Source: Methylobacterium tardum (GTDB lineage: Bacteria > Pseudomonadota > Alphaproteobacteria > Rhizobiales > Beijerinckiaceae). From it: DNA of 64,000 bases. Location: positions 4,000,001 to 4,064,000 of the forward strand of contig NZ_CP097484.1 in assembly GCF_023546765.1 (NCBI RefSeq). Direction: 5' to 3'. Shown in pieces: positions 18,682 through 29,769 of the stretch. A program made the position numbers and the translations under genes. Under the pieces are notes generated by a model. That model saw nothing but the letters and a program-made list of their open reading frames with translations, was not told where the DNA came from and ran no database searches. How positions within the stretch are numbered: position 1 is the stretch's first letter; the number at the start of each line of letters is the position of its first letter.

Positions 18682-20628
18682 ATGGAAGGCAGGGTCATCG
18701 AGGTGCAGGCTGCGTGGCGTGAGGGCGCTCACGTCGGCGATGCCAAGTATCGGCAGATGTATGAGGCGTCGGTTTCCGATCCGGACGCCTTCTGGAGCGA
18801 GCACGGCAAGCGCATCGACTGGATGACGCCGTACACGCGCGTCAAGAATACCAGCTTCGAGCCGGGCAAGGTCTCGATCAAGTGGTTCGAGGACGGCACG
18901 ACGAACGTCGCCTATAACTGCATCGACCGCCACTTGGAGAGCCGCGGCGATCAGACGGCGATCATCTGGGAAGGCGACAATCCCGACGAGTCCAAGCACA
19001 TCAGCTATCGCGAGCTGCACGCGCAGGTCTGCCGGATGGCCAACGTCCTGCGCAACCGCGGCGTCGGCAAGGGCGACCGGGTCACGCTCTATCTGCCGAT
19101 GATCCCGGAGGCCGCCTACGCAATGCTCGCTTGCGCGCGGCTCGGCGCGATCCACGCGATCGTGTTCGGCGGCTTCTCGCCGGATTCCCTCGCCTCGCGC
19201 ATCCAGGGCTGCGGCTCGAAGTTGGTGATCACGGCCGACGAGGGCCTGCGCGGCGGCCGCAAGGTGCCGCTCAAGGCCAATGTCGACGAGGCGATCAAGC
19301 GCATCGGTACCGACCTCGTCGACCACGTGGTCGTGGTCCGGCGCACCGGCGGCAGCGTCGCGATGGAGGCGGGCCGGGACGTCTACTATGACGAGGCCGC
19401 CGAGCAGGTGACCGACGAGTGCCCGGCCACAGCCGTGGAGGCCGAGCACCCGCTGTTCATCCTCTACACCTCGGGCTCGACCGGCCAGCCGAAGGGCGTG
19501 GTCCACACCACGGGCGGTTATCTGGTCTACGCTTCGATGACGCACGAATACGTCTTCGATTACCGCGAAGGCGACGTGTACTGGTGCACGGCCGATGTCG
19601 GCTGGGTCACCGGCCACAGCTACATTGTCTACGGGCCGCTGGCGAACGGCGCCACGACGCTGATGTTCGAGGGGATCCCCACCTACCCGTCAACCTCTCG
19701 GTTCTGGGAGGTAATCGACAAGCACAAGGTCAACATCTTCTACACGGCGCCGACCGCCATCCGGTCGCTGATGGGCGGCGGCGAGGGGCCGGTGAAGAAG
19801 ACCTCGCGGCAATCCCTGCGGGTGCTGGGCTCGGTCGGAGAGCCGATCAACCCGGAAGCCTGGGAATGGTACTACAACGTGGTCGGCGACCAGCGCTGCT
19901 CGATCGTCGACACGTGGTGGCAAACCGAGACCGGCGGCATCCTGATCACGCCGCTGCCGGGCGCCACCGCCCTCAAGCCCGGCTCGGCGACCCGGCCGTT
20001 CTTCGGCGTCAAGCCCGAGATGGTCGACGCCGAGGGCAAGGTCCTGCAGGGACCGTGCGAGGGCAATCTCTGCATCGCGGATTCCTGGCCGGGCCAGATG
20101 CGCACGGTCTACGGCGACCACGAGCGCTTCGAGCAGACCTACTTCTCGACCTATCCGGGCAAGTACTTCACCGGCGACGGCGCCCGGCGCGACGCCGACG
20201 GCTATTACTGGATCACCGGCCGGGTCGGCGACGTGATCAACGTCTCGGGCCATCGCATGGGCACGGCGGAAGTCGAATCCTCGCTGGTCGCCCACCCGAA
20301 GGTCGCCGAGGCGGCCGTCGTCGGCTACCCGCACAACGTGAAGGGCCAGGGCATCTACGCCTACGTGACCCTCAACGACGGCGAGGAGGGCGACGACGCC
20401 CTGCGCAAGGAGCTCGTGACCTGGGTCCGAAAGGATATCGGTCCGATCGCCTCCCCCGACCTGATCCAGTTCGCCCCGGGCCTGCCCAAGACCCGCTCGG
20501 GCAAGATCATGCGCCGCATCCTGCGCAAGATCGCCGAGGACGATTTCAGTTCGCTCGGTGACACCTCGACGCTGGCCGAGCCGGCCGTCGTCGACGACCT
20601 GATCGAGAACCGGCAGAACCGGGCCTGA
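18682..20628 (+). CDS. acs: Acetyl-CoA synthetase (AMP-forming)
   Basis: The 648-residue enzyme makes acetyl-CoA from acetate, ATP and CoA via acetyl-AMP. Landmarks are the P-loop [19 protein letters not shown], the acyl-pocket WWQTETGG, the hinge [20 protein letters not shown], and the C-terminal [11 protein letters not shown], whose lysine is the one acetylated and switched off by Pat-type acetyltransferases in studied homologues. Start ATG 18682 fits the family length. The DUF485 and ActP genes follow, forming the usual acetate uptake and activation unit. Confidence 0.97.
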   Translation: MEGRVIEVQAAWREGAHVGDAKYRQMYEASVSDPDAFWSEHGKRIDWMTPYTRVKNTSFEPGKVSIKWFEDGTTNVAYNCIDRHLESRGDQTAIIWEGDNPDESKHISYRELHAQVCRMANVLRNRGVGKGDRVTLYLPMIPEAAYAMLACARLGAIHAIVFGGFSPDSLASRIQGCGSKLVITADEGLRGGRKVPLKANVDEAIKRIGTDLVDHVVVVRRTGGSVAMEAGRDVYYDEAAEQVTDECPATAVEAEHPLFILYTSGSTGQPKGVVHTTGGYLVYASMTHEYVFDYREGDVYWCTADVGWVTGHSYIVYGPLANGATTLMFEGIPTYPSTSRFWEVIDKHKVNIFYTAPTAIRSLMGGGEGPVKKTSRQSLRVLGSVGEPINPEAWEWYYNVVGDQRCSIVDTWWQTETGGILITPLPGATALKPGSATRPFFGVKPEMVDAEGKVLQGPCEGNLCIADSWPGQMRTVYGDHERFEQTYFSTYPGKYFTGDGARRDADGYYWITGRVGDVINVSGHRMGTAEVESSLVAHPKVAEAAVVGYPHNVKGQGIYAYVTLNDGEEGDDALRKELVTWVRKDIGPIASPDLIQFAPGLPKTRSGKIMRRILRKIAEDDFSSLGDTSTLAEPAVVDDLIENRQNRA

Positions 20629-20634
20629 TCGCAT

Positions 20635-20659
20635 CCGCGCCGCCGGCATGGCGGCGCGG
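20635..20659. terminator. Strong hairpin just after acs
   Basis: CCGCGCCGCC at 20635-20644 pairs with GGCGGCGCGG at 20650-20659 over a five-base loop. No T run follows, so it may act as a partial terminator or as a 3' stabiliser between acs and the transporter genes. Confidence 0.45.
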
Positions 20660-20765
20660 CTTCGAACCGGGGCGGATGCCGGTGCGGCGGCCGCCTCCAA
20701 CAAGAACCACGAACCACAATCGCGATGAACCCGAGGGCCGGAGAGCCTTCGTGGGAGGGACGGTC

Positions 20766-21140
20766 ATGAGCAGCGGAACGACACTCGGCGCGCGGGGACG
20801 CCCGGCGCCCCCGGGTACAGCCACCCTCGGGATAGATCAGGATCCGCAGATCGCGCGGATCGCCCGGACCCCGGAATTCCAGCAGCTCGTCGGCGAGCGC
20901 ACCCGGTTCGCCTGGACCCTGACGATCCTGATGCTGGTGGTCTATTTCGGCTTCATCGGCCTGATCGCCTTCGACAAGTCGCTGCTCGCCGTGAAGGTCG
21001 GCGGCACCGCCTCCCTCGGCCTGTTCGCGGGCGTGTTCGTGATCCTGTTCGCCTTTGCGCTCACGGGCGTCTACGTGGCCCGCGCCAACACGCGCTTCGA
21101 CGCGCTGAGCGACGCCCTCAAGCGGAGCGTCGCCCGATGA
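20766..21140 (+). CDS. yjcH: DUF485 membrane protein (YjcH-like)
   Basis: The 124-residue protein has a cytoplasmic start followed by two transmembrane helices (about 55-80 and 90-112), with the DUF485 signature [17 protein letters not shown] just before the first. It is the usual partner encoded with acetate permease ActP, and its exact role is not settled. GGGAGGGAC precedes ATG 20766. Its stop overlaps the actP start as ATGA, so the two are coupled in translation. Confidence 0.93.
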   Translation: MSSGTTLGARGRPAPPGTATLGIDQDPQIARIARTPEFQQLVGERTRFAWTLTILMLVVYFGFIGLIAFDKSLLAVKVGGTASLGLFAGVFVILFAFALTGVYVARANTRFDALSDALKRSVAR

Positions 21141-22819
21141 ATCGCCTCTTCCTCGGCCTGACGCTCGGCACGATCGCCGCGAGCGCGGCCTACGCCGCCG
21201 GCCCGGATCTCGGCGCCGTGCAGCAATCGGCCACGAACTGGCCGGCCATCCTGATGTTCCTGTTCTTCGTGCTGCTGACGCTCGGCATCACCTACAAGGC
21301 CGCGAAGGGCACCAAGTCGGCCGCCGACTTCTACGCGGCGGGCGGCGGCATCTCGGCCGGGACGAACTCCCTGGCAATCGCCGGCGACTACATGTCGGCC
21401 GCCTCGTTCCTCGGCATCTCGGGCCTCGTCTACACCTCGGGCTTCGACGGCCTGATCTACTCGACGGGCTTCCTGGTCGGCTGGCCGATCGTGCTGTTCC
21501 TGATCGCCGAGCGCCTGCGCAACCTCGGCAAGTTCACCTTCGCGGACGTGGCGAGCTTCCGTCTCGACCAGACGGCGATCCGCATCATCTCGGCGGTCGG
21601 CACGCTGGTGGTGGTGGCCTTCTACCTGATCGCCCAGATGGTCGGCGCGGGGAAGCTGATCCAGCTCCTGTTCGGCCTGCCCTACCTGTACGCGGTGATC
21701 ATCGTCGGCGTCCTGATGATCGTCTACGTCGCCTTCGGCGGCATGAAGGCGACCACCTGGGTGCAGGTGATCAAGGCCTGCCTGCTCCTGGGCGGCGCGA
21801 CCTTCATGGCCGGCGCGGTGCTGCTCAAGTACGGCTTCAACCCGGAGGTGCTGTTCGCCAACGCCGTACAGGTCCATCCGAAGGGCGACGCCATCATGGC
21901 GCCGGGCGGCCTCGTGTCGAACCCGGTCGAGGCGATCTCGCTCGGCGTCGGCCTGATGTTCGGCACCGCCGGCCTGCCGCACATCCTGATGCGGTTCTTC
22001 ACGGTCTCGGACGCCCAGGCTGCGCGCAAGTCGGTGTTCTACGCCACCGGCCTGATCGGCTACTTCTACATCCTGACCTTCATCATCGGCTTCGGCGGCA
22101 TCGCCCTGCTGATGTCCGATCCGAGCTACTTCAAGCTCGGCCCGGCCGGAGCCTTCGACAAGCTGAAGGACATGATCGGCGGCACCAACATGGTGGCGGT
22201 GAACCTCGCCAACGCGGTCGGCGGCCCGTACTTCCTCGGGTTCATCTCCGCCGTGGCCTTCGCGACGATCCTCGCGGTCGTCGCCGGCCTGACGCTGGCC
22301 GGCGCCTCGGCGATCAGCCACGACCTCTACGCCCAGGTGATCGCCCGCGGGCGCACCACCGAGAAGCATGAAGTCAACCTCTCGAAGATCTCGGCGGTGG
22401 TGATCGGCATCGTGGCGATCTACCTCGGCTACGTGTTCGAGAACCAGAACGTCGCCTTCATGGTCGGCCTCGCCTTCGCGGTGGCGGCGAGCTGCAACTT
22501 CCCGGTTCTGGCCATGTCGATCCTGTGGCGCGGCACCACGACATGGGGCGCGCTCGCCGGCGGTCTCGTCGGCCTGCTCGCCGCCGTGATCATGGTGGTG
22601 CTGTCGAAGGCCGTGTGGGTGACGACGCTGGGCAACCCAGCGCCGCTGTTCCCCTACGACAACCCGGCGCTGTTCTCGATGCCGCTGGCCTTCGCGACGA
22701 TCTGGGTCGTGTCGCTGATGGACAAGTCCCGCCGGGCCCAGCGCGAGCGGGCCGCGTTCGAGGCGCAATACGTGCGCTCCGAGACGGGGATCGGAGCGGC
22801 CGGCGCGCACGCGCACTGA
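21137..22819 (+). CDS. actP: Cation/acetate symporter
   Basis: The 560-residue sodium:solute symporter has about 13-14 membrane helices, the first preceded by a short cleavable-looking N terminus ([15 protein letters not shown]). Characteristic stretches are [49 protein letters not shown] and [14 protein letters not shown]. It takes up acetate and other short monocarboxylates for Acs. It overlaps the upstream DUF485 gene by four bases, and a hairpin terminator follows the stop. Confidence 0.96.
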   Translation: MNRLFLGLTLGTIAASAAYAAGPDLGAVQQSATNWPAILMFLFFVLLTLGITYKAAKGTKSAADFYAAGGGISAGTNSLAIAGDYMSAASFLGISGLVYTSGFDGLIYSTGFLVGWPIVLFLIAERLRNLGKFTFADVASFRLDQTAIRIISAVGTLVVVAFYLIAQMVGAGKLIQLLFGLPYLYAVIIVGVLMIVYVAFGGMKATTWVQVIKACLLLGGATFMAGAVLLKYGFNPEVLFANAVQVHPKGDAIMAPGGLVSNPVEAISLGVGLMFGTAGLPHILMRFFTVSDAQAARKSVFYATGLIGYFYILTFIIGFGGIALLMSDPSYFKLGPAGAFDKLKDMIGGTNMVAVNLANAVGGPYFLGFISAVAFATILAVVAGLTLAGASAISHDLYAQVIARGRTTEKHEVNLSKISAVVIGIVAIYLGYVFENQNVAFMVGLAFAVAASCNFPVLAMSILWRGTTTWGALAGGLVGLLAAVIMVVLSKAVWVTTLGNPAPLFPYDNPALFSMPLAFATIWVVSLMDKSRRAQRERAAFEAQYVRSETGIGAAGAHAH

Positions 22820-22846
22820 CCCCGACGCGAAGCATCGAACAGGAGG

Positions 22847-22870
22847 AGGGCGCGGCGCAAGCCGCGCCCT
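22847..22870 (+). terminator. Terminator after actP
   Basis: AGGGCGCGGC pairs with GCCGCGCCCT over a GCAA tetraloop, followed by TCGTCGTTTCC. It lies 28 bases past the actP stop and probably ends the acs-yjcH-actP transcript. Confidence 0.7.
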
Positions 22871-22936
22871 TCGTCGTTTCCGGCACACCCGCGTAAGCAC
22901 CCGTGTTGATAGGGTTCTTCACGATCGCTTTACCGG

Positions 22937-22965
22937 TTGACCCCCGCCCTTGCGATAACGCATAT
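22937..22965 (+). promoter_or_regulatory. Possible sigma-70-like promoter for the MHS transporter
   Basis: TTGACC at 22937-22942 is followed after 17 bases by GCATAT at 22960-22965, about 100 bases before the transporter start. The surrounding DNA is the only AT-richer patch in the gap. This is a pattern match, weak on the -10 side. Confidence 0.35.
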
Positions 22966-23063
22966 GTGATCTGCGCTGTGCGCAGAGCCGTCCGCGAAAC
23001 CGGGCGGTGAAGGGGGCGGCCCGAGTCCCGGTGCGCCCGTATGCGTCTGGGAGGACCTGTTTC

Positions 23064-24746
23064 ATGGCTGTGGCAACCGCGATCCCCCGAACCGGAGACG
23101 CCGCGAGGCCGATGACGTCGGCCGAGAAGCGGGTGATCTTCGCATCCTCGCTCGGCACCGTGTTCGAGTGGTACGATTTCTATCTCTACGGCTCCCTTGC
23201 GGCGATCATCGGCGCGCAGTTCTTCTCGGCCTACCCGCCGGCGACGCGCGACATCTTCGCATTGCTGGCCTTCGCGGCCGGCTTCATCGTCCGGCCATTC
23301 GGCGCCCTGGTCTTCGGCCGCGTCGGCGATCTCGTCGGACGCAAATACACCTTCCTCGTCACGATCCTGATCATGGGCCTGTCGACCTTCATCGTCGGCA
23401 TCCTGCCCAACGCGGCGACCATCGGCATCGCGGCGCCGATCATCCTGATCGTCCTGCGCCTCGCCCAGGGCCTCGCCCTCGGCGGCGAGTATGGCGGCGC
23501 CGCCACCTACGTGGCCGAGCACGCCCCCAATGGCCGGCGCGGCTTCTACACGAGCTGGATCCAGACGACCGCGACGCTAGGCCTGTTCCTGTCCCTCCTC
23601 GTCATCCTCGCGACCCGGACCTTCACGGGCGAGGCCGCGTTCGCCGAGTGGGGATGGCGCATTCCGTTCCTGGTCTCGGTGCTTCTGCTCGGCATCTCGG
23701 TCTGGATCCGCCTCCAGCTCTCCGAGTCCCCGGCCTTCAAGAAGATGAAGGACGAGGGCAAGACCTCGAAGGCGCCGCTCACGGAGGCGTTCGGCCAGTG
23801 GCGGAACGCGAAGTTCGCCATAATCGCCCTGTTCGGACTCGTCGCCGGCCAGGGCGTGGTCTGGTACACGGGCCAGTTCTACGCGCTGTTCTTCCTGCAA
23901 TCGATCCTCAAGGTCGACGGCTACACGGCCAACCTGCTGATCGCGTGGTCGCTGCTCCTCGGCACCGGCTTCTTCGTGGTGTTCGGCTGGCTGTCCGACA
24001 AGATCGGCCGCAAGGTCATCATCCTGGCGGGCTGCGCGATCGCGGCGGCGACGTTCTTCCCGATCTTCAAGGGCATCACTTCGACCGCCAACCCGAAGCT
24101 CGAGGCGGCGATCGAAAGCGTGAAGGTCACGGTGACGGCCGATCCGGCCGCCTGCGGGACCCTGTTCAATCCGGTCGGGACCCGGGTGTTCACCGCGCCC
24201 TGTGACCTCGCCCGTGACTTCCTGTCGAAGTCCTCGGTGCGCTACGCGACGGCGCCCGGTGCCGCCGGACAGCCCACGACGATCCGGGTCAACGACACCG
24301 AGATCCCCTACCCGCAGGGCGGCAATGTCGAAGCCAACAAGGCCACGACCGCGGCGCTCCAGGCCGCCGGTTACCCGAAGGCCGGCGACCCCGAGATCGT
24401 CAAGATGTCGAACCCGTTCGACATCTTCCGGCCGCAGGTCGCGCAGGTGATCGGCCTGCTGTTCATCCTCGTGCTCTTCGTCACGATGGTCTACGGCCCG
24501 ATCGCCGCCATGCTGGTGGAGCTGTTCCCGACTCGGATCCGCTACACCTCGATGTCGCTGCCCTACCACATCGGCAACGGCTGGTTCGGCGGCCTTTTGC
24601 CGGCGACCGCCTTCGCTATGGTGGCTCAGACCGGCGACATCTATTTCGGCCTTTGGTACCCGATCGTCATCGCGGTCGCGACGGTAATCATCGGCGTGCT
24701 GTTTGTGCCCGAGACCAAGGACCGCGACATCTTCGCCGATACCTGA
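23064..24746 (+). CDS. MFS transporter, metabolite:H+ symporter (MHS) family
   Basis: This 560-residue permease has the MHS signature FEWYDFYLYGSLA near residue 36, GRVGDLVGRKY in the loop 2-3 motif, GEYGGAATYVAEHAP, and ELFPTRIRYTSMSLPYHIG near the end. MHS proteins include proline/betaine, shikimate and dicarboxylate carriers; the substrate here is unknown, though its place after acs-actP suggests an organic acid. About 115 residues (335-450) form an insertion between membrane helices with two cysteines (PAACGTLF, APCDLARD), probably periplasmic. GGGAGG precedes ATG 23064. Confidence 0.9.
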   Translation: MAVATAIPRTGDAARPMTSAEKRVIFASSLGTVFEWYDFYLYGSLAAIIGAQFFSAYPPATRDIFALLAFAAGFIVRPFGALVFGRVGDLVGRKYTFLVTILIMGLSTFIVGILPNAATIGIAAPIILIVLRLAQGLALGGEYGGAATYVAEHAPNGRRGFYTSWIQTTATLGLFLSLLVILATRTFTGEAAFAEWGWRIPFLVSVLLLGISVWIRLQLSESPAFKKMKDEGKTSKAPLTEAFGQWRNAKFAIIALFGLVAGQGVVWYTGQFYALFFLQSILKVDGYTANLLIAWSLLLGTGFFVVFGWLSDKIGRKVIILAGCAIAAATFFPIFKGITSTANPKLEAAIESVKVTVTADPAACGTLFNPVGTRVFTAPCDLARDFLSKSSVRYATAPGAAGQPTTIRVNDTEIPYPQGGNVEANKATTAALQAAGYPKAGDPEIVKMSNPFDIFRPQVAQVIGLLFILVLFVTMVYGPIAAMLVELFPTRIRYTSMSLPYHIGNGWFGGLLPATAFAMVAQTGDIYFGLWYPIVIAVATVIIGVLFVPETKDRDIFADT

Positions 24747-24766
24747 GCCGCGGCTCTGCCCAATCG

Positions 24767-24796
24767 ACGCCCAGGCCGCCCGCGCGGCCTGGGCGT
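24767..24796 (+). terminator. Terminator after the MHS transporter
   Basis: ACGCCCAGGCCGC pairs perfectly with GCGGCCTGGGCGT across a four-base loop, and TGTCATG follows. It begins 21 bases past the transporter stop. Confidence 0.7.
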
Positions 24797-25098
24797 TGTC
24801 ATGTCGGCCCTGGCGGAGCCCGCCCAGCGCAGCAATCCGGACGGCTGTGCTGTCATGCCGCGTGCGCTGGATCACGCCGTTCGGAGTGGCCGACCGATAT
24901 ACCCACGCGCCATCTGCCGTGAATTCTAAGTAACACGATATTAAATCAAATTATAGAAGCCATTTCTCAACCGAATATCTGACTCTATTTAGACATTATG
25001 CCCAAAACTATTAAGTTTTCGATGCGATCGCAAAACGACGTCGGTATGCGAGAAGACAATTTAAACTCAAGTGTGGATCCGCGATCAAAGACGGATCG
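24797..25098. other. AT-rich stretch without a gene
   Basis: From about 24920 the base composition falls well below the local 68-70% GC. No reading frame here looks like a gene. A small inverted repeat, AAAACT and AGTTTT, lies at 25004-25019. It opens an AT-rich pocket running to about 25760 that holds two small membrane-protein genes and may be acquired DNA or regulatory DNA. Confidence 0.6.
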
Positions 25099-25305
25099 AT
25101 GGAACCAAAATCCGTGCATTACCGTATAGAGTGGCCCGAAGCCGAAGACCGGAAACCAGCGGACGTGACTGACGTGAAAACGAGACCCGTGCGTGAATCG
25201 GGCAAGAGGCCACCACTTCTACTTGTAGTCAGCTGGTGCCTGGCAACATTAGCGATCTGGATTGTCGTGAACAATCAGGCCGGTCGGTGGGTCTGGTGGT
25301 GGTGA
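25099..25305 (+). CDS. Small single-span membrane protein, unknown
   Basis: The 68-residue product has a charged N-terminal half (YRIEWPEAEDRKPADVTD) and one hydrophobic helix near 41-58 (LLLVVSWCLATLAIWIVV), ending in Trp-rich GRWVWWW. That layout suggests a short inner-membrane protein with its N terminus inside. No family is recognised. The ribosome site (AAAGACGG) is weak and the gene sits in AT-rich DNA, so it remains tentative. Confidence 0.45.
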   Translation: MEPKSVHYRIEWPEAEDRKPADVTDVKTRPVRESGKRPPLLLVVSWCLATLAIWIVVNNQAGRWVWWW

Positions 25306-25320
25306 TGGCGGCGGCCGGCG

Positions 25321-25551
25321 TCAATTGTTCTCCGGGTAACCGCCGAGATAGGCGCCGAGCAGATATCCGGATTGGTGCGCGGTGAGATAGCCGAGCGCGA
25401 TCAGTACGTGCAGAAGATCGATCCCGTAAACGGCCGTGAAGATGGTCATCGCCGTGAACAGGATGACGCACGAAGTCATCACCAAGACAATCACGCCGAA
25501 CAGACGGCCGATCAGCCATCCGACCAAGAACAACATCGCGGCGACGAGCAT
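25321..25551 (-). CDS. Small two-span membrane protein, unknown
   Basis: The 76-residue product, from ATG 25551, is hydrophobic nearly throughout, with segments LVAAMLFLVGWLIGRLFG, VIVLVMTSCVILFTAMTIF and IDLLHVLIALGYLTAHQ; it ends YLGGYPENN. Two or three membrane helices are likely. It converges with the 25099 gene, their ends 15 bases apart. No family is recognised. A weak GGGTGG lies upstream of the start. Confidence 0.5.
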   Translation of the reverse strand: MLVAAMLFLVGWLIGRLFGVIVLVMTSCVILFTAMTIFTAVYGIDLLHVLIALGYLTAHQSGYLLGAYLGGYPENN

Positions 25552-25888
25552 CAAACCACCCAGACCAGATCGCGTTCAGACATTGCGCGACGCAATCAGC
25601 GCGAACACATATGGATCATCATGGCGATCCGGGGGTACGATATCAAGTCGCGTTCGTTTTTTACCTCTGACGGACTATTTGATAAAATTTTCGATTACAA
25701 AAAACGCTAGATTAACATAGTCAAACGCCACAGCGCCGAATTTTTACAGAACGTCAGTCCATAAACACTATTGTGAGCGTTGCGCCGATGCGCACCCGAG
25801 GCCGGAAAATCGGTCCCGGGCGCGCATTCGCGACAGAGCGTTAACGGCAGCCCCGGACCAAGCGAGGTCCGCCGGATCGGACCGCGCC
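25552..25888. other. Intergenic AT-rich region
   Basis: This stretch lies between two leftward genes and includes T-rich and A-rich tracts around 25660-25760 (for example GATAAAATTTTCGATTAC). I see no gene. It probably holds the promoter of the 25551 gene, while the GC-rich part from 25780 lies just downstream of purH and may contain its terminator, though no clean hairpin was found. Confidence 0.55.
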
Positions 25889-27487
25889 TCAGTGACGGAA
25901 ATGGCGATGTCCCGTCAGGACCATCGCGAGGCCGGCCTCGTCGGCCGCCGCGATCACGTCCGAGTCGCGCATCGAGCCGCCCGGCTGGATCACCGCCGTC
26001 GCACCCGCCTCGGCTGCGGCCAGCAGACCGTCGGCGAAGGGGAAGAAGGCATCCGACGCCACGACGGAACCGACCGCGAGGCTCTCCGGCAGGTTGAGGC
26101 GTTTGGCGCCCTCGGCGGCCTTCCAGGCGGCGATGCGCGAGGAATCGACCCGCGACATCTGACCCGCGCCGATACCCACGGTGGCGCCGGCCTTGGCGTA
26201 CACGATAGCGTTCGACTTCACGTGCTTGGCGACGCGATAGGCGAAGCGGAGATCGGCGAGTTCCGCCTCGGTCGGCGCACGCCGGGTGACGACCTGAAGC
26301 GGCATGTCGTCCACGACGGCCGCGTCCCGGCCCTGGACCAGCAGGCCGCCGGAGAGGGAGCGCACGGTCTCGCCGCCGGCCCGGGGATCGGGCAGGCCGC
26401 CGGCCAGGAGGAGCCGCAGGTTCTTCTTGGCCGCGACGACCGCCACCGCCTCGGGCGTGGCATCCGGGGCGATGATCACCTCGGTGAAGATCTCGGCGAT
26501 CCTGCGGGCTGCCTCTTCGTCCAGCGTCCGGTTCAACGCCACGATGCCGCCGAAGGCCGAGGTCGGGTCGCAGCTCAGCGCCCGCTCATAGGCCTCCACC
26601 AGGCTCGCGCCCTCAGCGACGCCGCACGGGTTGGCGTGCTTGATGATCGCCACCGCGGCCGAACGCGCCGGGTCGAACTCGGCGACGCATTCGTAGGCCG
26701 CATCCGTGTCGTTGAAGTTGTTGTACGACAGCTCCTTGCCCTGGAGCTGGCGGGCCGTGGCGACGCCGGAGCGCGCCTTGCCGGGAGCTCGGTAGAAGGC
26801 GGCGCTCTGGTGTGGGTTCTCGCCGTAGCGCAGCCCTTGCGCGAGGGTGCCACCGAAGGCGCGGAACAGGGCCGGCTCGTCGCAACCGAAGCGGCCCGCC
26901 ATCCAGTTGGCGATGGCCGCGTCGTAGGCGGCAGTGCGGGCAAACGCCTTCTGCGCCAGGCGGCGGCGCAGCTCCGCCCCGGTGGCGCCGTCGTTGGCTT
27001 CGAGCGCGGCCAGAACGGCCGGATAGTCCGACGCGTCGGTGACGACGGCCACGTCCGCGTGGTTCTTGGCCGCCGCGCGGATCATGGCCGGCCCGCCGAC
27101 ATCGATGTTCTCGATGCAGTCGGCATCCGGCTTGTCGGCCGCGATGGTTGCCTCGAACGGGTAGAGGTTCACCACCAGCAGGTCGATCGCCCCGATCCCG
27201 TGGGCGGCGAGCGCGGCTTGGTGCTCGGGGTTGTCGCGGATGGCGAGCAGACCGCCATGCACCGCCGGATGCAGCGTCTTCACCCGGCCATCCATCATCT
27301 CGGGGAAGCCGGTCAGGTCGGCGACCTCGGTCACAGGCAGGCCGGCTTCCTGCAGCGTCCGGTGGGTGCCCCCCGTCGAGACCAATGCGACGCCGCGCTC
27401 GTGCAGCGCCCAGGCGAAGTCGACGAGGCCGGTCTTGTCGGAGACCGAGAGGAGCGCGCGGGAGACCCGCACCTGATCGTGCGCCAT
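25889..27487 (-). CDS. purH: Bifunctional AICAR formyltransferase / IMP cyclohydrolase
   Basis: The 532-residue protein carries out the last two steps of purine synthesis, AICAR to FAICAR to IMP. The N-terminal MGS-like cyclohydrolase domain starts [16 protein letters not shown] and includes [14 protein letters not shown] and [11 protein letters not shown]. The C-terminal transformylase domain has [30 protein letters not shown] and KHANPCG with its catalytic Lys-His. The start at 27487 is where similarity begins. It follows the heparinase-like gene with a 70-base gap, the arrangement seen in many Hyphomicrobiales. Confidence 0.97.
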   Translation of the reverse strand: MAHDQVRVSRALLSVSDKTGLVDFAWALHERGVALVSTGGTHRTLQEAGLPVTEVADLTGFPEMMDGRVKTLHPAVHGGLLAIRDNPEHQAALAAHGIGAIDLLVVNLYPFEATIAADKPDADCIENIDVGGPAMIRAAAKNHADVAVVTDASDYPAVLAALEANDGATGAELRRRLAQKAFARTAAYDAAIANWMAGRFGCDEPALFRAFGGTLAQGLRYGENPHQSAAFYRAPGKARSGVATARQLQGKELSYNNFNDTDAAYECVAEFDPARSAAVAIIKHANPCGVAEGASLVEAYERALSCDPTSAFGGIVALNRTLDEEAARRIAEIFTEVIIAPDATPEAVAVVAAKKNLRLLLAGGLPDPRAGGETVRSLSGGLLVQGRDAAVVDDMPLQVVTRRAPTEAELADLRFAYRVAKHVKSNAIVYAKAGATVGIGAGQMSRVDSSRIAAWKAAEGAKRLNLPESLAVGSVVASDAFFPFADGLLAAAEAGATAVIQPGGSMRDSDVIAAADEAGLAMVLTGHRHFRH

Positions 27488-27557
27488 AGCTTCGTGCCGG
27501 GGTTCGAGATTTCGGCGCGCGGTAGCATGGAAACGGGCGGCCGGGCCAGCCGCCCTG

Positions 27558-29378
27558 TCAAGATGGCGCGATGCCTCTGAGGGGCGCCGAGGCCAGGCGC
27601 TCGAAGCTCCAGCGCACCTCGACATCCTCGGCGACCCGCAGGTGGAGCACGATCTGGTCGGTGCGGCGCGGTCCGGTCAGTCCGGAAAAGTACACGCTCT
27701 CCTCGAGGGCGATCTCGGCGTTCTCCGCGCGGAAGGTCCAGATCTCGCCGAGCGCCGAGGCGAGTTCGAGGCCTTCCGGAACGCCCCGCACGGCAATGCC
27801 GGGATGCAGGTGGAAGCGAATGGCGACGTTCTGGCCGCGCTGGCGCGCTCGGCTGGAGGCCTTGCCCTGGCGCAGGAAGGCGTCCCGGCCCTCCAGGCGC
27901 GCGCTCGCGGCGAAGAGCTGCCAGCGCCGCTCGTGCACGATGCCGAAATCTCGCCCGTAACCGTTGTGCCGGGCCGCGAGGGTGACGCTGTCGTCATCCT
28001 CGGCCCGCTCGGCCGCCACTTCGGACGGGCCGCCCAGCACCACGGGCCCGCGCCGCCGGATCAGCCAGTCGGCCAGCCAGCGATCACCCCACCAGCCGGT
28101 GCGGGTGAGAAACCGGCACGAGGACGCGTCGCCGACCGAGGCGGTGGAATGCGCGGGCGTCGAGCGGGCGAGGAGGCGCAGATCCGGCCCACTCGCCGGC
28201 AGACCGCAATTGACGATGATCCGCTGGGGGCCACTCGACATCTCGAACGCGAGGCAGCCGGCCCCGGCATTGACCGAATAGGGCAACGGCGGGCTCGCGC
28301 CGACATCGGCCACGATCACGACCCGGCCACCCTCCAGGCGCTCGTAGCCGGAGTTCGGCGCATGCATCAGCGGCCGGGCGAGCGCACCGTCGTAGACCAG
28401 CAGCGTCGCGAGATGGTCCGCATCGGTGGCGCCCATGCCGTTGAAATGGCTGAGCGAGGCGTCCGGGTGCCGCAGCAGCCGCAGGAGCGGCAGCATCCGG
28501 TCGACGGCGCGCAGCAGGGCCAGCGGCGGCTCGACGCTGCGGCTGAGATAGCTCTGCCGCAGAGGCAGCAGGTCGAGCAGCAGCTCCATGGCGAAGCGCG
28601 GGTCGCGGGAGCGGTGGCCGCCGTCGGTGAGGATCTGCCGGTCGAGTTCCCGCGACAGGATCCGGGTCGCCCGGCGCAGGATCGGCTGGATGCCGTCGCA
28701 GCACAGGCCGGCATAGCAGAGCGCCACCGCGGCGTTGAGGCGCCATTGCGGCGGCACGCCGCGCCGGATGTCGCGCTCGAGCTGCTGCGCGTTGCGGGCG
28801 ATCGCCTTGAGGAAGTTCTGGTAGAAGCCGTGGTCGGCCCCCTCCAGCACGAGCGGGGACTGGCACAGGAACGAGATCAGCCGCCGGGCCGCCACCGGCG
28901 TCTGCCGGGCGAGCGCCGCGTCGCCCCGTCCGGCGATGAAATCGGCCACGAAGGCGCGGGCGTTGGCCCGAGCAAGTGCGGTGTCGGCGGCGCGCAGGTG
29001 CCGCAGCCAGCCGAAGCCGTAGAGCTCGTCGGCCCATTCCGGCGAGGGCGGCGCATAGTCGAAGGGCGAGCCGCCGCTCGCAGCCAGGGAGCGGCCCGCG
29101 AAGACGAACAGGCCGGCGTAGATGTCGTCCGCGAAGGTCGCGTCGGAGGTACGCAGATCCTGGGGGGCGATCACCAGCCCGGTCACTCGCATCCGGGCGA
29201 GGATGTCGGGCGGCGCGGTGACGCTGGCGCTGGCCGCGCGGACTGCGCGCGCGGCCTCGCGCGCGACGAGCCGATAGAAGCGCCAGCGGTCAGGCCCCCA
29301 AGCCACGCGATCTCCGAGCTGCGCGTTTTCACAAGGCCCCAAGGCCTTGAGCCCTCGTCGACGAGGATCGGCTGGCAC
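27558..29378 (-). CDS. Heparinase II/III family protein
   Basis: The 606-residue protein from GTG 29378 has an alpha-helical N-terminal part ([20 protein letters not shown], then [18 protein letters not shown]) and a beta-rich C-terminal heparinase II/III-like domain ([45 protein letters not shown]). Such proteins are polysaccharide-lyase-like, but the substrate of this group next to purH is not known. No signal peptide is visible, which argues against simple secretion. It is probably cotranscribed with purH. Confidence 0.85.
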   Translation of the reverse strand: MPADPRRRGLKALGPCENAQLGDRVAWGPDRWRFYRLVAREAARAVRAASASVTAPPDILARMRVTGLVIAPQDLRTSDATFADDIYAGLFVFAGRSLAASGGSPFDYAPPSPEWADELYGFGWLRHLRAADTALARANARAFVADFIAGRGDAALARQTPVAARRLISFLCQSPLVLEGADHGFYQNFLKAIARNAQQLERDIRRGVPPQWRLNAAVALCYAGLCCDGIQPILRRATRILSRELDRQILTDGGHRSRDPRFAMELLLDLLPLRQSYLSRSVEPPLALLRAVDRMLPLLRLLRHPDASLSHFNGMGATDADHLATLLVYDGALARPLMHAPNSGYERLEGGRVVIVADVGASPPLPYSVNAGAGCLAFEMSSGPQRIIVNCGLPASGPDLRLLARSTPAHSTASVGDASSCRFLTRTGWWGDRWLADWLIRRRGPVVLGGPSEVAAERAEDDDSVTLAARHNGYGRDFGIVHERRWQLFAASARLEGRDAFLRQGKASSRARQRGQNVAIRFHLHPGIAVRGVPEGLELASALGEIWTFRAENAEIALEESVYFSGLTGPRRTDQIVLHLRVAEDVEVRWSFERLASAPLRGIAPS

Positions 29379-29501
29379 CCGTTTCGTAAGGCTAGTTGGG
29401 GCGTCTTAACCGCCGGTTTACGCTATGTCATGTCCGACGCGGTGAAGGCGAATGACCGCGAGGCCTCGGGATGCACCCGCGAAGCCGGAGCCCACTTCAC
29501 C

Positions 29502-29642
29502 CGTCATCCCGGGGCCGCGCAGCGGAGCCCGGGATCCAGAGCCGCCGATGCGCCAGAATATCGCGTGACATCGCTTCTGGATTGACCGCCTTCGGCATGC
29601 CCCTTCGGGTCCAGGCTCGCCTTCGGCGCCCCGGAATGACGA
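29502..29642. repeat. Dispersed palindromic repeat, family A, copy 2
   Basis: Left arm GTCATCCCGGGGCCGCGCAG and right arm GGCGCCCCGGAATGAC form the ends, with a second inner pairing around GGGATCCAGA and TTCTGGATTG. It fills most of the 390-base gap upstream of the heparinase gene; the rest of that gap holds nothing I recognise beyond an AT-richer stretch near 29400-29430 that may be the heparinase promoter. Confidence 0.75.
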
Positions 29643-29769
29643 GCCTGATCGACCGGCTCGAGACCCCGGCGCGGCGATGGTCCGCCTTTGCGTGGCATTC
29701 CAACCTCGCAGGGAGAAAAGTCCCGCACCATTTGTGACCGCCGGACACGCTGCGTGCCCGCCGACGGCT

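Noticed and set aside
20635..20674. tRNA-like stretch with TTCGAACC
   Set aside because: No acceptor, D or anticodon arms surround it; it is part of the hairpin after acs.
21071..22900. Minus-strand ORF of 609 codons opposite actP
   Set aside because: Low-complexity shadow rich in Arg, Asp and His.
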